Below are positions 34,023 to 43,654 of a DNA stretch of 64,000 nucleotides, one piece after another. Position 1 is the first letter of the stretch; each line of letters opens with the position of its first letter. The stretch is from Mesorhizobium sp. BR1-1-16 (GTDB lineage Bacteria > Pseudomonadota > Alphaproteobacteria > Rhizobiales > Kaistiaceae). A program made the translations under genes and the position numbers. The stretch lies in the NCBI RefSeq assembly GCF_020165495.1, contig NZ_JAIUIE010000001.1:124001-188000 (forward strand), written 5' to 3'. The notes under the pieces are model-generated. The model did no database searches. It had not been told where the DNA came from and worked only from the letters and a program-made list of their open reading frames with translations.

Positions 34023-35366
34023 ATGCGCTATCTGCCCCATTCCGAGGCCGATCGGGAGGCGATGCTCGCCACGATTGGCGTCGGCTCGATCGACGATCTC
34101 TTCTCCGACATCCCGGCCAATCTGCGCGTCCACGGGCTCGATCTTCCGCGCGCGGCGGGTGAGCTTTCCGTCGAGCGGACGCTGGGGCGCCTCGCTGCGA
34201 AGAACGTGCCGGCTTCCTCGGTGCCGTTCTTCGTCGGCGCCGGCGCCTACAAGCACCACGTCCCCGCGACGGTCGACCATCTGATCCAGCGCTCGGAGTT
34301 CCTGACCTCCTACACGCCGTATCAGCCGGAGATCACGCAGGGCACGCTGCAATATCTGTTCGAATTCCAGACCCAGGTCGCGCATCTCACCGGCATGGAG
34401 GTCGCTAACGCCTCGATGTATGACGGCTCCACGGCGACCGCCGAAGCGGTGCTGATGGCGCACCGCGTCACCAGGCGGAAGAAGGCGGTGCTTTCGGGCG
34501 GGTTGCATCCGCATTATCGCGCCGTTGTCGAGACAACCTCGGCGATGGCGTCCGACACCGTGGAAGCGCTGCCGGCCGATCCCGGCGCGACCGAGGACAT
34601 TCTCGCCCGCATCGATGCGGACACTTCCTGCGTCGTCGTGCAGTCGCCCTCGGTCTATGGCCATCTGATCGATCTCGCGCCAATCGCCGCCCGCGCGCAT
34701 GAGGTCGGCGCGTTGCTGGTTGCCGTCGTCACCGAGGTGGTGTCGCTCGGCCTCGTCGAATCCCCCGGCGCGCAGGGCGCCGACATCGTCGTCGGCGAAG
34801 GTCAGTCGATCGGCAACGCGCTCTCCTTCGGCGGGCCCTATGTCGGGCTCTTCGCGGCGCGCGCCAAGCATGTGCGCCAGATGCCCGGCCGGCTCTGCGG
34901 CGAGACCGTTGATGCCGAAGGGCGGCGCGGTTTCGTGCTGACGCTCTCGACCCGCGAGCAGCATATCCGCCGCGACAAGGCCACTTCGAATATCTGTACG
35001 AATTCAGGCCTTTGCGCACTCGCCTTCACGATCCACATGACGCTGCTCGGCGAGACCGGCCTTGTCCGCCTCGCACGCATCAATCACGCCAATGCCGTGA
35101 AGCTGGCGGAATCGATTGGCGAGGTTTCGGGCGTAACCCTCTTGAATGACTCGTTCTTCAACGAGTTCACGCTGCGCCTTCCGGCAAACGCGGCGGATAT
35201 CGTCGAGAAGCTGGCCGCCAAGGGCATTCTCGGCGGCGTGCCGGTCTCCCGGCTTGAGCCCGGCAATGCCGACCTCGCCAATCTGCTGCTGGTCGCATCG
35301 ACCGAAGTGAACACCGACGAGGACCGCGCCGCCTTTGTCGCCGCGCTGAAGGAGGTGCTGGCATGA
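34023..35366 (+). CDS. gcvPA: glycine dehydrogenase (decarboxylating) subunit 1
   Basis: A 447-residue N-terminal half of the P protein. It begins [15 protein letters not shown], has [18 protein letters not shown], a [23 protein letters not shown] segment and [15 protein letters not shown]. It lacks the PLP lysine, which is in subunit 2. The ATG at 34023 has AAGGA nine bases upstream; the frame extends to 33993. The P protein is split here, whereas many rhizobia have a single fused gcvP. Its stop overlaps the gcvPB start (ATGA). Confidence 0.96.
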   Translation: MRYLPHSEADREAMLATIGVGSIDDLFSDIPANLRVHGLDLPRAAGELSVERTLGRLAAKNVPASSVPFFVGAGAYKHHVPATVDHLIQRSEFLTSYTPYQPEITQGTLQYLFEFQTQVAHLTGMEVANASMYDGSTATAEAVLMAHRVTRRKKAVLSGGLHPHYRAVVETTSAMASDTVEALPADPGATEDILARIDADTSCVVVQSPSVYGHLIDLAPIAARAHEVGALLVAVVTEVVSLGLVESPGAQGADIVVGEGQSIGNALSFGGPYVGLFAARAKHVRQMPGRLCGETVDAEGRRGFVLTLSTREQHIRRDKATSNICTNSGLCALAFTIHMTLLGETGLVRLARINHANAVKLAESIGEVSGVTLLNDSFFNEFTLRLPANAADIVEKLAAKGILGGVPVSRLEPGNADLANLLLVASTEVNTDEDRAAFVAALKEVLA

Positions 35367-36934
35367 CCATGAACACGCAAGGCCGTCCCACCGATGCCGG
35401 CAGCGCCGGCGTTTCGTCGACGGACACCTTCACCGGCAATCGCGGCCTCCAGATCGAGGAGGCGTTGTTGTTCGAGGTTGGGCGGACGGATGTCACCGGC
35501 GTCGATCTTGACGAGCCCGAAGCCTTCGCGCCGCGTCTCGGCAAGCTCGCGCGCAAGAGCGCCATCGACTTGCCCGGTCTCTCGGAGCCCGAGGCGATGC
35601 GCCATTATGTGCGCCTCTCCCAGAAGAACTATGCCATCGACAGCGGCCTCTATCCGCTCGGCTCCTGCACGATGAAGCACAATCCTCGGCTCAACGAAAA
35701 GGTGGCGCGGCTTGGCGGCTTCGGCGATATCCATCCGCTGCAGCCGCTCTCCACGGTCTCGGGAGCGGTCGACCTGATGGCCGAACTCGGCCGCTGGCTG
35801 ATCGAGATGACCGGCATGACGAGTGTCGCACTGTCGCCGAAAGCCGGCGCGCATGGCGAACTCTGCGGCATGATGGCGATCAAGGCCGCGATTCTCGCGC
35901 GCGGTGAGCCACGCGACATCGTGCTGGTGCCGGAATCGGCGCATGGCACCAATCCGGCGACCGCCGCGCTGATCGGCTTCAAGGTGGTGACCGTGCCGGC
36001 GCGGCCCGATGGCACCGTCGATCCGGCCGCGGTCAAGGCGCTGCTCTCGCCGCAGGTCGCGGCGATCATGCTGACCAATCCGAACACCTGCGGCCTTTTC
36101 GAGCGCGACGTCGTCGAGATCGCGGCGGCGGTGCATGCGGCCGGCGCCTATTTCTATTGCGACGGCGCCAATTTCAACGCGATTGTCGGCAAGGCGAAGG
36201 TCGGCGAACTCGGCGTCGACGCGATGCATATCAACCTGCACAAGACTTTCTCGACGCCGCATGGTGGCGGCGGTCCGGGTGCGGGACCGGTGGTGTTCTC
36301 CAGCCGGCTCGCCGCCTTCGCGCCGCTGCCCTTCATCCGCATCGAGGCCGATGGTCCGGTCCTGGTCGAGGACGAGACGGCGGTCACGGACGGCGAGCAG
36401 CCCTTCGGCCGGATGGTGGCTTTCCATGGACAGATGGGCATGTTCGTGCGGGCGCTCAGCTACATGCTCTCGCATGGCGCCGACGGGCTGCAGCAGGCCT
36501 CCGAAGATGCCGTGCTCAACGCCAATTACGTCCGCGCCGGCCTCCGCGACGTCATGAGCCAGCCGTCCGGCGACCGCACCTGCATGCATGAGGTGCTGTT
36601 CGACGATCATTTCCTGGATGGAACCGGCGTCACCACGCTCGATTTCGCCAAGGCGATGATCGACGAGGGCTATCATCCGATGACGATGTATTTCCCGCTC
36701 GTCGTCCATGGCGCGATGCTGATCGAGCCGACCGAGTCAGAATCGAAAGCCTCCCTCGATCTCTTCATCGCCACGCTCCGCCATCTGGTGCAGCGCGCAA
36801 AGGCCGGCGATGTCGAGCGCTTCCGCGAAGCGCCGCGCTTCGCACCGCGCCGCCGGCTCGACGAGACCCGCGCCGCCCGCGCGCCGAAGCTGAAATGGGA
36901 AAGGCCGCAGGCTTTCGACCAGGCCGCGGAGTAG
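35363..36934 (+). CDS. gcvPB: glycine dehydrogenase (decarboxylating) subunit 2
   Basis: A 523-residue C-terminal half of the P protein. The PLP lysine is K294 in [20 protein letters not shown]. Other conserved parts are [34 protein letters not shown], and a [13 protein letters not shown] segment. With GcvPA it decarboxylates glycine and loads the H protein. The start overlaps the gcvPA stop by four bases, keeping the two subunits in balance. Last gene of the riboswitch-controlled operon. Confidence 0.97.
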   Translation: MTMNTQGRPTDAGSAGVSSTDTFTGNRGLQIEEALLFEVGRTDVTGVDLDEPEAFAPRLGKLARKSAIDLPGLSEPEAMRHYVRLSQKNYAIDSGLYPLGSCTMKHNPRLNEKVARLGGFGDIHPLQPLSTVSGAVDLMAELGRWLIEMTGMTSVALSPKAGAHGELCGMMAIKAAILARGEPRDIVLVPESAHGTNPATAALIGFKVVTVPARPDGTVDPAAVKALLSPQVAAIMLTNPNTCGLFERDVVEIAAAVHAAGAYFYCDGANFNAIVGKAKVGELGVDAMHINLHKTFSTPHGGGGPGAGPVVFSSRLAAFAPLPFIRIEADGPVLVEDETAVTDGEQPFGRMVAFHGQMGMFVRALSYMLSHGADGLQQASEDAVLNANYVRAGLRDVMSQPSGDRTCMHEVLFDDHFLDGTGVTTLDFAKAMIDEGYHPMTMYFPLVVHGAMLIEPTESESKASLDLFIATLRHLVQRAKAGDVERFREAPRFAPRRRLDETRAARAPKLKWERPQAFDQAAE

Positions 36935-36953
36935 GGGAGGCTAGGCCCGCACA

Positions 36954-37066
36954 CCCGCCCTCTCCGGCAAGCGGGCGAGGGGGCGCCTGCACAAGGGGTG
37001 GCAATCAGCCTCCGGCGCCGTCACTCGCACGACGATCCCCCTCTCCCGCTTGCGGGAGAGGGTTGG
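36954..37066. repeat. two related palindromic intergenic repeats after gcvPB
   Basis: Between gcvPB and the DUF1284 gene lie two similar GC-rich palindromes. The second (37039-37062) is CCCTCTCCC and GGGAGAGGG around GCTTGC, followed by GTTGGGGTAAGGG. The first (36954-36985) has a similar CCCTCTCC-GGCAAGC-GGGCGAGGGGG form. This CTCTCCCGCTTGCGGGAGAGGGTTGGGG motif is a dispersed intergenic repeat in many Hyphomicrobiales genomes. Here the pair sits between convergent genes and may act as a two-way terminator. Confidence 0.7.
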
Positions 37067-37078
37067 GGTAAGGGCACT

Positions 37079-37519
37079 TCAGCTGCGCTCGGAGGCCGTG
37101 ATCACTAGCCGCGCGCCTTTAAACTCAGTTCCCGCGATCGCGTCGCAGAGTTCGGTCCATTGGCAGCCGCCGCAGCCGTTCCGCGTCGTGCCGGCAGCGA
37201 AGGCTGCGCGCATCGCGCCGAGCAGGTGGGCATCGAGCGAGAACGTGGCGCCGGCGGCAAGCGGCTTGCCGACCAGCGCCGAGACAGCCGTGGCTGCCGC
37301 CGCATCGCGCACGGTGACGCTCTCATTATGGCAATGCGTATCGGGCGCATCGACGACGGGTCCGCAGATATCGTCGGGCCCGGCCACCATCAGGATGTCC
37401 TCGCCGGCGCCGAGCCGCGCTGCGATGCCGTCATAGTTGCGGCAGAACGGCTCGGAATAGCCTTTGCCGACATAGGTCAGCATGCAGAGCAGGTGATGGG
37501 CGCGCAGGCGAACGGTCAT
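37079..37519 (-). CDS. DUF1284 domain protein, Cys-rich
   Basis: A 146-residue protein matching DUF1284. It starts MTVRLRAHHLLCMLTYVGKGYS and has a spread of conserved Cys residues: C12, C26, C52, C63, and a cluster CGGCQWTELC near 116-125. The pattern suggests metal or iron-sulfur binding, which has been proposed for the family but not shown here. GTG and ATG alternatives are not needed, because the start fits the family. Nineteen bases separate it from the HAD gene upstream, so they may form an operon. Confidence 0.85.
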   Translation of the reverse strand: MTVRLRAHHLLCMLTYVGKGYSEPFCRNYDGIAARLGAGEDILMVAGPDDICGPVVDAPDTHCHNESVTVRDAAAATAVSALVGKPLAAGATFSLDAHLLGAMRAAFAAGTTRNGCGGCQWTELCDAIAGTEFKGARLVITASERS

Positions 37520-37538
37520 CGCGGCCGCCCTGCCGTTC

Positions 37539-38219
37539 TCAGTCGTCGAGCCCGGACCATTCGGCCAGCGCAGCGACGATGGCCGGTAAGTTTGACATGC
37601 GATTGATGACTGTCTCGGCGCCGGCAGCCGTCAGCGCGTCGGCATGCCCCGGCCAGGAGTGCGATCCACCGGTGAAGCCGACGACCCGCATGCCCGCCGC
37701 CTTGGCGCCGTGGATGCCATGCGTCGAATCCTCGATCACCACACAGTCCTTCGGGTCAGCGTCGAATTCCTTCGCCGCGTGCAGGAACACGTCGGGCGCC
37801 GGCTTCGGACGCTTGTCGGCGACGGCGACGGCCGAGAAGATATAGGGCCGGAAGCGGTCATAGAGCTTGGTGCGCGTCAGCGAGATCTTCAGCCGCTCGG
37901 GCGAAGAATTCGAACAGATGCAGCGCTGGTAGTCGAGGCGGTCGAGCATCTCATGCACGCCGGGGATGATCTCGAGTTCCTTGGCGAGGCGGCGGTCGAG
38001 TTCCTGGTCGGTCTTCTCGTGGAAGCCGTCGGGCAGTTGGTGTCCGAGGTCAGCCTCGATGATCCGCGCGATCCGGTCCCAGGTGAGGCCGGCGAAGCGA
38101 TGCGACATTTCATCGACCGAGATGTCGTAGCCGACTTCCTTCAGCCTTTCACTGTCGACGCGCGAGGCGAGGATCTCGGAATCGACGAGCACGCCGTCGC
38201 AATCGAAAATGACCAGCAT
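37539..38219 (-). CDS. HAD family hydrolase (phosphoglycolate phosphatase-like, IA)
   Basis: A 226-residue subfamily IA HAD phosphatase. Motif I is FDCDGVLVDSE at 5-15, motif II CSNSSPERLKISL, motif III with KRPKPAPDVFLHA and motif IV CVVIEDSTHGIHGAKAAGM. A helical cap domain lies between residues 15 and 85. Substrates of such enzymes range from sugar phosphates to phosphoglycolate; none can be chosen from sequence. It lies upstream of DUF1284 on the same strand. Confidence 0.92.
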   Translation of the reverse strand: MLVIFDCDGVLVDSEILASRVDSERLKEVGYDISVDEMSHRFAGLTWDRIARIIEADLGHQLPDGFHEKTDQELDRRLAKELEIIPGVHEMLDRLDYQRCICSNSSPERLKISLTRTKLYDRFRPYIFSAVAVADKRPKPAPDVFLHAAKEFDADPKDCVVIEDSTHGIHGAKAAGMRVVGFTGGSHSWPGHADALTAAGAETVINRMSNLPAIVAALAEWSGLDD

Positions 38220-38326
38220 GGGAGAGATATTCCGTCATGGAGTTGCGGCTGCGTCCTATCAGATCGCAGCCGCCCTGTCTTTGCCCGATCCGCCCTGTCT
38301 TCGCCGGATCATGGGCAAAGTCCGCT

Positions 38327-39760
38327 CTATTGGGCCGTGAATGGCACGCTTGCGAACACCGCCTTGCCACCGCCGGCGACATAGCGAAGCTCGTAGCTGC
38401 CGGGCTCCGACGGCACCGTGACGCGGACGCTCGCCATATCGGGGCGAATGCGGGACATCGTCACATGCTCGGATGAGGCCATGCCGGCGCGCGCGATGAC
38501 GACATCATCGAAGCGGGCGCCAGGACCGGTCCAGGCGACATCGATGCGCGTCCCGGCGGGCGCTGACGGCGGTGCGGTCAGCGTCACGGCGGGCGGGTCG
38601 ACGGTGAACTGAACCTTGGCCGCCGTCATGTTGTCGGCCGCCGAATGATAGTGCACCTCATAGAGGCCCGGCTCGAGCGGAGCATCCAGCATCACCGGCT
38701 TGAAATTGTGCCGGACGCCGACGCTTGCCAGCTCCGTTTCGCTGTTTGCCGGCGTGATCCATATCTCGTCGGAAGCGGCTGCGGGGCCGGTCCAGCCGAT
38801 CGTCATCGGGGTTCCCGCCGGGATGCGGGCAGGCGCCGACACGGTGACCGGGCGCATTGCGACATCGAGCACGCGCGTTGCCAGCACGGCGTTGAGTTCG
38901 GGATGGTAGTAGCGCAGCTCATAGGTGCCGGCTTCGGCCGGCGCGGTCAGGCTGCGCTTCGTGCCTTTGGGAGAGGCGAGCACGCTGCGGATCTCCGAGC
39001 CGGGCGGCAGGCCGGGCCACGAGATCTGGATGCGGTCGTCCTTGTCCTTCGGCCCGTCATAGCCGACCTCGAACACGTCCGACTGCACGACCTTGGCTGG
39101 TGCATCAAGCGAGGCGGTCGGCAGCGTCGCCGGCGGCGCCTTGGCGTTGGCAAGCGCCGCGGTCAGGCCGCCGCCAAGGTCGGTGCCGTCCTTGGCGTTG
39201 AGGAACTTGCCGCCAGTCTTCTCCGCGATGCAGGCAACTCGCGCGCTGTCGGCATCGTCGAGCCCGAGGCCGATCACCTCGATCGTCAGGTCGCGCGCCT
39301 TCTGCTTGAGCGATTCGGCGAGCACGCAGGGATCGGCGTCGCATGCCTCGATCTTGTCGACGAAGACGACGATCGTCGCGCGTTCCTTTCGGTAATCGAG
39401 CGCGTTGGCCGCCCGCTCGATCGCGACGGCGAGCGGTGCCTTGCCGCGCGGCACCAGCGCGGCTGCCGCCTGCGCCACCGCGTCATTGCCGTTCTGCTGC
39501 GGCCTCACAACCACGGCGGCGTCGGAACAGCTGGTCTTGCTGACATTGCCGAAGGCCAGCATGCCGATCTTCGCCTCGGTCGGAAAATCGGTGACAGCGC
39601 TCGCCACCGCGTCGGCGACGAGATCGGCCTTTCGGTCGCGGCCGAGCTTTCCAGCCATCGAGGCGGACGAATCGATCACGAGCATGGCGTTGTCGGCCAG
39701 CGCCGGCGCCGCCAGGAGGGTCAGGAGCAGGGCGGTCAGGATGGGTAGGCGGGCAGTCAT
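38327..39760 (-). CDS. exported VWA-domain protein with three Ig-like repeats
   Basis: A 477-residue exported protein. The signal peptide is MTARLPILTALLLTLLAAPALA, then a von Willebrand factor A domain (about 24-205) with the MIDAS motif DSSAS at 30-34. Three repeats of about 85 residues follow; each has a DxIxI or DDVVI strand and ends in an EPGxYEVxY or EAGTYELRY motif, and two contain a WTGP turn. ATG at 39760 (GAGG upstream) places the signal peptide at the very N-terminus; ATG 39775 would add five residues. The function is unknown; a divalent-metal-dependent binding role in the periplasm is inferred. Confidence 0.82.
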   Translation of the reverse strand: MTARLPILTALLLTLLAAPALADNAMLVIDSSASMAGKLGRDRKADLVADAVASAVTDFPTEAKIGMLAFGNVSKTSCSDAAVVVRPQQNGNDAVAQAAAALVPRGKAPLAVAIERAANALDYRKERATIVVFVDKIEACDADPCVLAESLKQKARDLTIEVIGLGLDDADSARVACIAEKTGGKFLNAKDGTDLGGGLTAALANAKAPPATLPTASLDAPAKVVQSDVFEVGYDGPKDKDDRIQISWPGLPPGSEIRSVLASPKGTKRSLTAPAEAGTYELRYYHPELNAVLATRVLDVAMRPVTVSAPARIPAGTPMTIGWTGPAAASDEIWITPANSETELASVGVRHNFKPVMLDAPLEPGLYEVHYHSAADNMTAAKVQFTVDPPAVTLTAPPSAPAGTRIDVAWTGPGARFDDVVIARAGMASSEHVTMSRIRPDMASVRVTVPSEPGSYELRYVAGGGKAVFASVPFTAQ

Positions 39761-39797
39761 CGGGGCCTCGGTCATGCGGCCCTGCCAAGGGCCAGTC

Positions 39798-41150
<1,353 letters not shown>

Positions 41151-41170
41151 GGCCGCTACAGCCCGCCGGT

Positions 41171-41701
41171 TCAGACAAAGCGGAAGTCTGCCGGGTAGGC
41201 GTGAAACCCATCGAAATCCGCCTTGCCGATCGGGACGCCCGCAACGCGCAGGATCGCGAAGGCGGTCATGAGGTGGAAGAAGAAATTGGGCAGGGCATAT
41301 TGGGTGACGAAGGTGAGCGCGTCGGTCTCGAACAGCGCCTGACCGGCCCGCTCGGAGACGATCACAGCCTCCTTGCCGTTGATATCCTCCGGGCGAAGCG
41401 CCGCCAGAACCGCGATCCGCTCGGCGACCAGCCCCCGAAGGTCCGGGATGTTGTCTGCATCCGTTGCGGGGAGGCTGACTAGTGCTGCCGCGATCGGAGC
41501 GAGGGCTCTCGCCGAGAAGCCGATTGCGATCAGGACCTGCCTGCGAAGATCGAACATTCCCTCGTTCAGCGACAGAGCGAGCAGCGCCGCCTCGCTTCGT
41601 CCCTCAGCCGCCGCAAATACAGCCAGGCGGTCCAGCAGACCGTCAAGACGCCGCAGATAGCGGATCAGCACAGGCACAGAGATGGTGTAGAGGTCGGCCA
41701 T
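41171..41701 (-). CDS. DUF1993 family protein
   Basis: A 176-residue protein of the DUF1993 group (DinB-like four-helix fold is probable). It has YTISVPVLIRYLRRLDGLLDRL near the N-terminus and the family tail ALPNFFFHLMTAFAILRVAGVPIGKADFDGF. The function is unknown. ATG at 41701 starts MADLYTISV; a second ATG at 41725 would add eight residues and lie nine bases after the HAD stop. It is convergent with ccrM and downstream of the HAD gene. Confidence 0.85.
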   Translation of the reverse strand: MADLYTISVPVLIRYLRRLDGLLDRLAVFAAAEGRSEAALLALSLNEGMFDLRRQVLIAIGFSARALAPIAAALVSLPATDADNIPDLRGLVAERIAVLAALRPEDINGKEAVIVSERAGQALFETDALTFVTQYALPNFFFHLMTAFAILRVAGVPIGKADFDGFHAYPADFRFV

Positions 41702-41733
41702 GCGCCTGTCCGCGTGAATGTCCATTGTCCGGA

Positions 41734-42363
41734 TCAGGCCGGCAGCCTGATCCCGTAGCGCTCGAGGTCGGCGCGCAGCGTCGCCGGGTCGATGAAACGC
41801 TCGGCGTTCCAGCCGGCCGCGCGCGCCGCTTCGATATTGGCCGGCATATCGTCGAAGAAGAGGGTTGCGGCGGGGTCGAGGCCATGGCTCGCGACGTGAT
41901 GGTGATAGATTGCGACGTCTGGCTTCACCAGGCGGATATTGCCCGAGACCGTGATGCCCCTAAACGTCGTCAGATAAGGGAAGCGCGCCTGCGCCTCGGC
42001 GAAGGTATCCTCAGCGAAATTGGTCAGCGCGGTCACGTCATAGCCGGCGTCGATCAGCGCCTGAAGAATGGCGGCCGATTCCTCGATCGGGCCGGGGACC
42101 ATCTCGTGCCAGTCGCGGCGCCAGGCGCGGATGTGATCGGCGCGGTGCGGATGCAGCGCGATCGCCTCGGCTTCGGCCTCGGCCCAGCTCCGACCGCGAT
42201 CCTGCGCGAGATTCCAGTCATGTGTGCAAACCTCGGCGAGGAAGGCAGCACGCTCGGCGTCGTCAGGAATGAGCCGCCCATAGAGCAATTCCGGGTTCCA
42301 CTGGATCAGCACATTGCCGATATCGAAGACGATGTGGCGGATCTCGGGGGTCGATTCAGGCAT
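41734..42363 (-). CDS. HAD family hydrolase (IA, haloacid dehalogenase/YihX-like)
   Basis: A 209-residue HAD protein. Motif I is FDIGNVLIQWNPELL, motif II appears as ALTNFAEDTF, and motif IV as LFFDDMPANIEAARAAGW with the acidic pair. The cap is helical. The nearest characterised relatives are YihX (alpha-D-glucose-1-phosphate phosphatase) and 2-haloacid dehalogenases, so the substrate is open. It lies 63 bases downstream of mutY on the same strand; mutY-HAD-ccrM neighbours are common in rhizobia. Confidence 0.9.
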   Translation of the reverse strand: MPESTPEIRHIVFDIGNVLIQWNPELLYGRLIPDDAERAAFLAEVCTHDWNLAQDRGRSWAEAEAEAIALHPHRADHIRAWRRDWHEMVPGPIEESAAILQALIDAGYDVTALTNFAEDTFAEAQARFPYLTTFRGITVSGNIRLVKPDVAIYHHHVASHGLDPAATLFFDDMPANIEAARAAGWNAERFIDPATLRADLERYGIRLPA

Positions 42364-42426
42364 GGGCTGGCCTCCAGCTGTTGTTTGTGGCCCCGATCGG
42401 GGGCAGCGGCGGGAACTCGGGCGCGA

Positions 42427-43527
42427 TCAGCGGCGCCTTTTGGTGATTCCAGGATGCGCTGCTTCGATGGCCTTTTTCATGACGCTCGGCAACGCTTCGC
42501 CGGGGAGATCATCCGGGCGCGACCACCAATGCCCATCCGGCGGGTTGAAACCGCGCGGCGGCGCGGCGGCATAGATGTCGAGCGTCAGGCGGAAATGCGT
42601 GAAGACATGCACCACCGGCGCCGCGCCCCGCTGCCAGTCCGCCCGGAAGGGCGCGTCGTCAAGCGCCTTATGGGATGGAAACGCCGGCAACCACTCCGTC
42701 CCGGGTACTTCGGTCATCGCGCCGAGCAAGCCCTTGTCCGGCCGCCGGCGCAGCAGGATCGCGCCATCGTCACGTCTGGCGACAAAAGCAGCGCCCGCGC
42801 GCTCCGGACGCGCTGACTTGGCGGCCTTGCGGGGAAAGCTCTCCTCAATGCCGGCGGCATGCGCGGCGCAGGATGCTTCCCATGGGCAAAGCACGCAGGC
42901 CGGGCGCCGCGGCGTGCAGATCGTCGCGCCGAGATCCATCATCGCCTGTGCATAGTCGCCGGGCCGGCTCGTTGGCGTCAGCTGCTGCTGAAGCGCGCGG
43001 ATCTCCGGCTTTGCCGCCGGCAGTGGCGTTTCCACAGCGAAGACGCGGGTCAGCACACGCTCGACATTGCCATCGACCACCGCGGCCGGCTGGTCGAAAG
43101 CGATCGAGGCGATCGCCGCCGCCGTATAGCTGCCGATGCCGGGCAGCGCCGTCAGTCCGGATTCGGTTTGCGGGAATTTTCCGCCCAGCGTGCCGGCAAC
43201 GGCTTCCGCCGCCGCCTTCAGATTGCGCGCCCGCGAATAATAGCCGAGCCCCGCCCAGGCCTTCATCACCTCCTCGGAGGCGGCAGCGGCCAGCGCATCG
43301 ACATCAGGCCAGCGCGCAAGAAACGCCTCGAAATAGGGCTTCACCGCCGTCACGGTTGTCTGCTGCAGCATGATTTCCGACAGCCAGACACGATAGGGAT
43401 CAGGCGCGACGCCGCGCTGACGCTCGGCCGGGCCAATGCGCCAGGGCAGCTTCCGAGCATGGCGATCATACCAGGCGAGAAGATCGGCGGGCGAGGGGGC
43501 GGGCCATTTCGGCGCAATTGTCATCAT
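42427..43527 (-). CDS. mutY: A/G-specific adenine glycosylase
   Basis: A 366-residue base-excision enzyme that removes A mispaired with 8-oxoG. It shows WYDRHARKLPWR, the catalytic Glu in VWLSEIMLQQTTV, the HhH motif LPGIGSYTAAAIASIAF with catalytic Asp at VVDGNVERVLTR, the 4Fe-4S ligands in CTPRRPACVLCPWEASC, and a NUDIX-like C-domain with FTHFRLTLDIY. It is divergent from the pyruvate kinase-like gene. No strong ribosome binding site precedes the two adjacent ATG codons. Confidence 0.96.
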   Translation of the reverse strand: MMTIAPKWPAPSPADLLAWYDRHARKLPWRIGPAERQRGVAPDPYRVWLSEIMLQQTTVTAVKPYFEAFLARWPDVDALAAAASEEVMKAWAGLGYYSRARNLKAAAEAVAGTLGGKFPQTESGLTALPGIGSYTAAAIASIAFDQPAAVVDGNVERVLTRVFAVETPLPAAKPEIRALQQQLTPTSRPGDYAQAMMDLGATICTPRRPACVLCPWEASCAAHAAGIEESFPRKAAKSARPERAGAAFVARRDDGAILLRRRPDKGLLGAMTEVPGTEWLPAFPSHKALDDAPFRADWQRGAAPVVHVFTHFRLTLDIYAAAPPRGFNPPDGHWWSRPDDLPGEALPSVMKKAIEAAHPGITKRRR

Positions 43528-43654
43528 GAGCCCGAGTGTCGCCGAGCGCGCCGGCCCGCGCCAGTGGCCGATTGGCCGCTGGCGGATTGATCCGTGTCAT
43601 CTCGTCTCCGCGGGCAGTCGCTATGGGGAAAGGGCAACCAAGCGGAGCGAGCCG

